Source of the DNA: an uncultured Clostridia bacterium
Lineage (GTDB): Bacteria; Bacillota; Clostridia; Christensenellales; Aristaeellaceae
Reading direction: 5' to 3'
Assembly: GCA_934630975.1 (NCBI GenBank)
Contig: CAKTXH010000122.1
Span: 1-6,141, forward strand
Length of the DNA stretch: 6,141 nt
The position numbers and the translations under genes are program-made. Positions 5,976 to 6,141 of this stretch are shown here, one piece after another. The notes beneath the pieces were generated by a model. It searched no databases, was not told where the DNA came from, and was given only the letters and a program-made list of their open reading frames with translations. The stretch's first letter is position 1. Every line of letters begins with the position of its first letter.

Positions 5976-6046
5976 GGGGTTACGCTGGGCTATCGCCCAG
6001 ACCGATCTGAGGGCTGAGCCCTCAGACTCCCACTTCGCTTCGCGGC
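5976..6046 (+). repeat. Third, partial copy of the modular hairpin repeat
   Basis: The copy opens with GGGGTTACG (5976-5984, as at 1416-1424), followed by a hairpin CTGGGC/GCCCAG (5985-6000). A 10-bp hairpin TCTGAGGGCT/AGCCCTCAGA (6006-6026) with ACTCCC at its 3' side follows, as in the module at 4526-4550. It ends with CACTTCGCTTCGCGGC (6031-6046), which differs by one base from 4579-4594. The right half of the palindrome found at 4585-4606 is missing, so this copy is truncated or a different assembly of the same modules. Confidence 0.75.
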
Positions 6047-6083
6047 GGTTTCAACAAGCGATTCTTTCAAACAAATTTGCAGA

Positions 6084-6090
6084 TGAGGTG
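6084..6090 (+). promoter_or_regulatory. Shine-Dalgarno-like site of the last gene
   Basis: TGAGGTG lies 6 nt before the ATG at 6097 and supports that codon over an in-frame ATG at 5896. Confidence 0.65.
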
Positions 6091-6096
6091 AACGAT

Positions 6097-6141
6097 ATGC
6101 TCGTACCGATGAGAGCGATTCTGGCGGCGGCGGACAAATAT
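6097..6141 (+). CDS. Start of a possible class II ketose-bisphosphate aldolase (3' truncated by the window)
   Basis: Only 15 codons are present: MLVPMRAILAAADKY. The pattern Leu-Val, then Met-x-x-(I/M)Leu, then Ala-x-x-x-x-Tyr resembles the N-terminus of class II fructose- or tagatose-bisphosphate aldolases (FbaA, GatY, KbaY), which usually continues with a Gly/Asn-Ala-Val-Pro-Ala/Gly-Phe-Asn stretch just after. Such an enzyme would fit downstream of amino-sugar deacetylation and isomerisation. The fragment is too short to prove this, and any other protein with a similar N-terminal helix is possible. The start is supported by the Shine-Dalgarno site; an upstream promoter and a leader of about 200 nt with hairpins precede it. 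Confidence 0.5.
   Translation, partial: MLVPMRAILAAADKY

Noticed and set aside
1416..6046. CRISPR array
   Set aside because: The repeats are few, unevenly placed, internally palindromic and of variable composition, with no regular spacers and no cas genes in view.

Overview
The window looks like chromosomal DNA from a GC-rich Firmicute, probably a gut or rumen clostridium. The pointers are strong AGGAGG-type Shine-Dalgarno sites, a short Lys-Lys signal peptide, a GC-rich rho-independent terminator, and catabolic genes typical of that group. The exact lineage cannot be read from the sequence alone. All recognisable genes lie on the + strand.

Positions 1-1408 are the 3' end of a transporter operon. 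It holds the C-terminal part of a nitrate/sulfonate/taurine-type ABC ATPase (the 5' part lies outside the window) and its complete secreted substrate-binding protein. A strong 15-bp-stem terminator with a T run closes the operon.

Positions 1409-4517 hold a compact gene run. It starts with a short hairpin repeat, then a polytopic membrane histidine kinase, a NarL/LuxR-type response regulator 4 nt downstream, and a divergent NagB-family sugar-phosphate isomerase/deaminase 8 nt after that. The spacing and the Shine-Dalgarno site overlapping a stop codon point to one transcript. A 152-bp mosaic of nested hairpins (4519-4670) follows, then nagA (N-acetylhexosamine-6-phosphate deacetylase, 4690-5838).

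Positions 5839-6141 hold an extended -10 promoter, a hairpin-rich leader of about 200 nt containing another copy of the mosaic repeat, and the first 15 codons of a gene. That gene start resembles the N-terminus of class II ketose-bisphosphate aldolases. Deacetylase, NagB-like enzyme and possible aldolase together suggest catabolism of an N-acetylated amino sugar, with the two-component system as its likely controller. That regulatory link is inferred from position only.

The items most worth a second look are three. The NagB-like protein keeps the catalytic NMDEY and GHxAFNE motifs but has altered phosphate-binding loops. The kinase-regulator pair combines a NarL-type regulator with a kinase whose histidine box is not the usual HisKA_3 type. 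The modular intergenic repeat family occurs three times in 6 kb and shows compensatory stem changes between copies.
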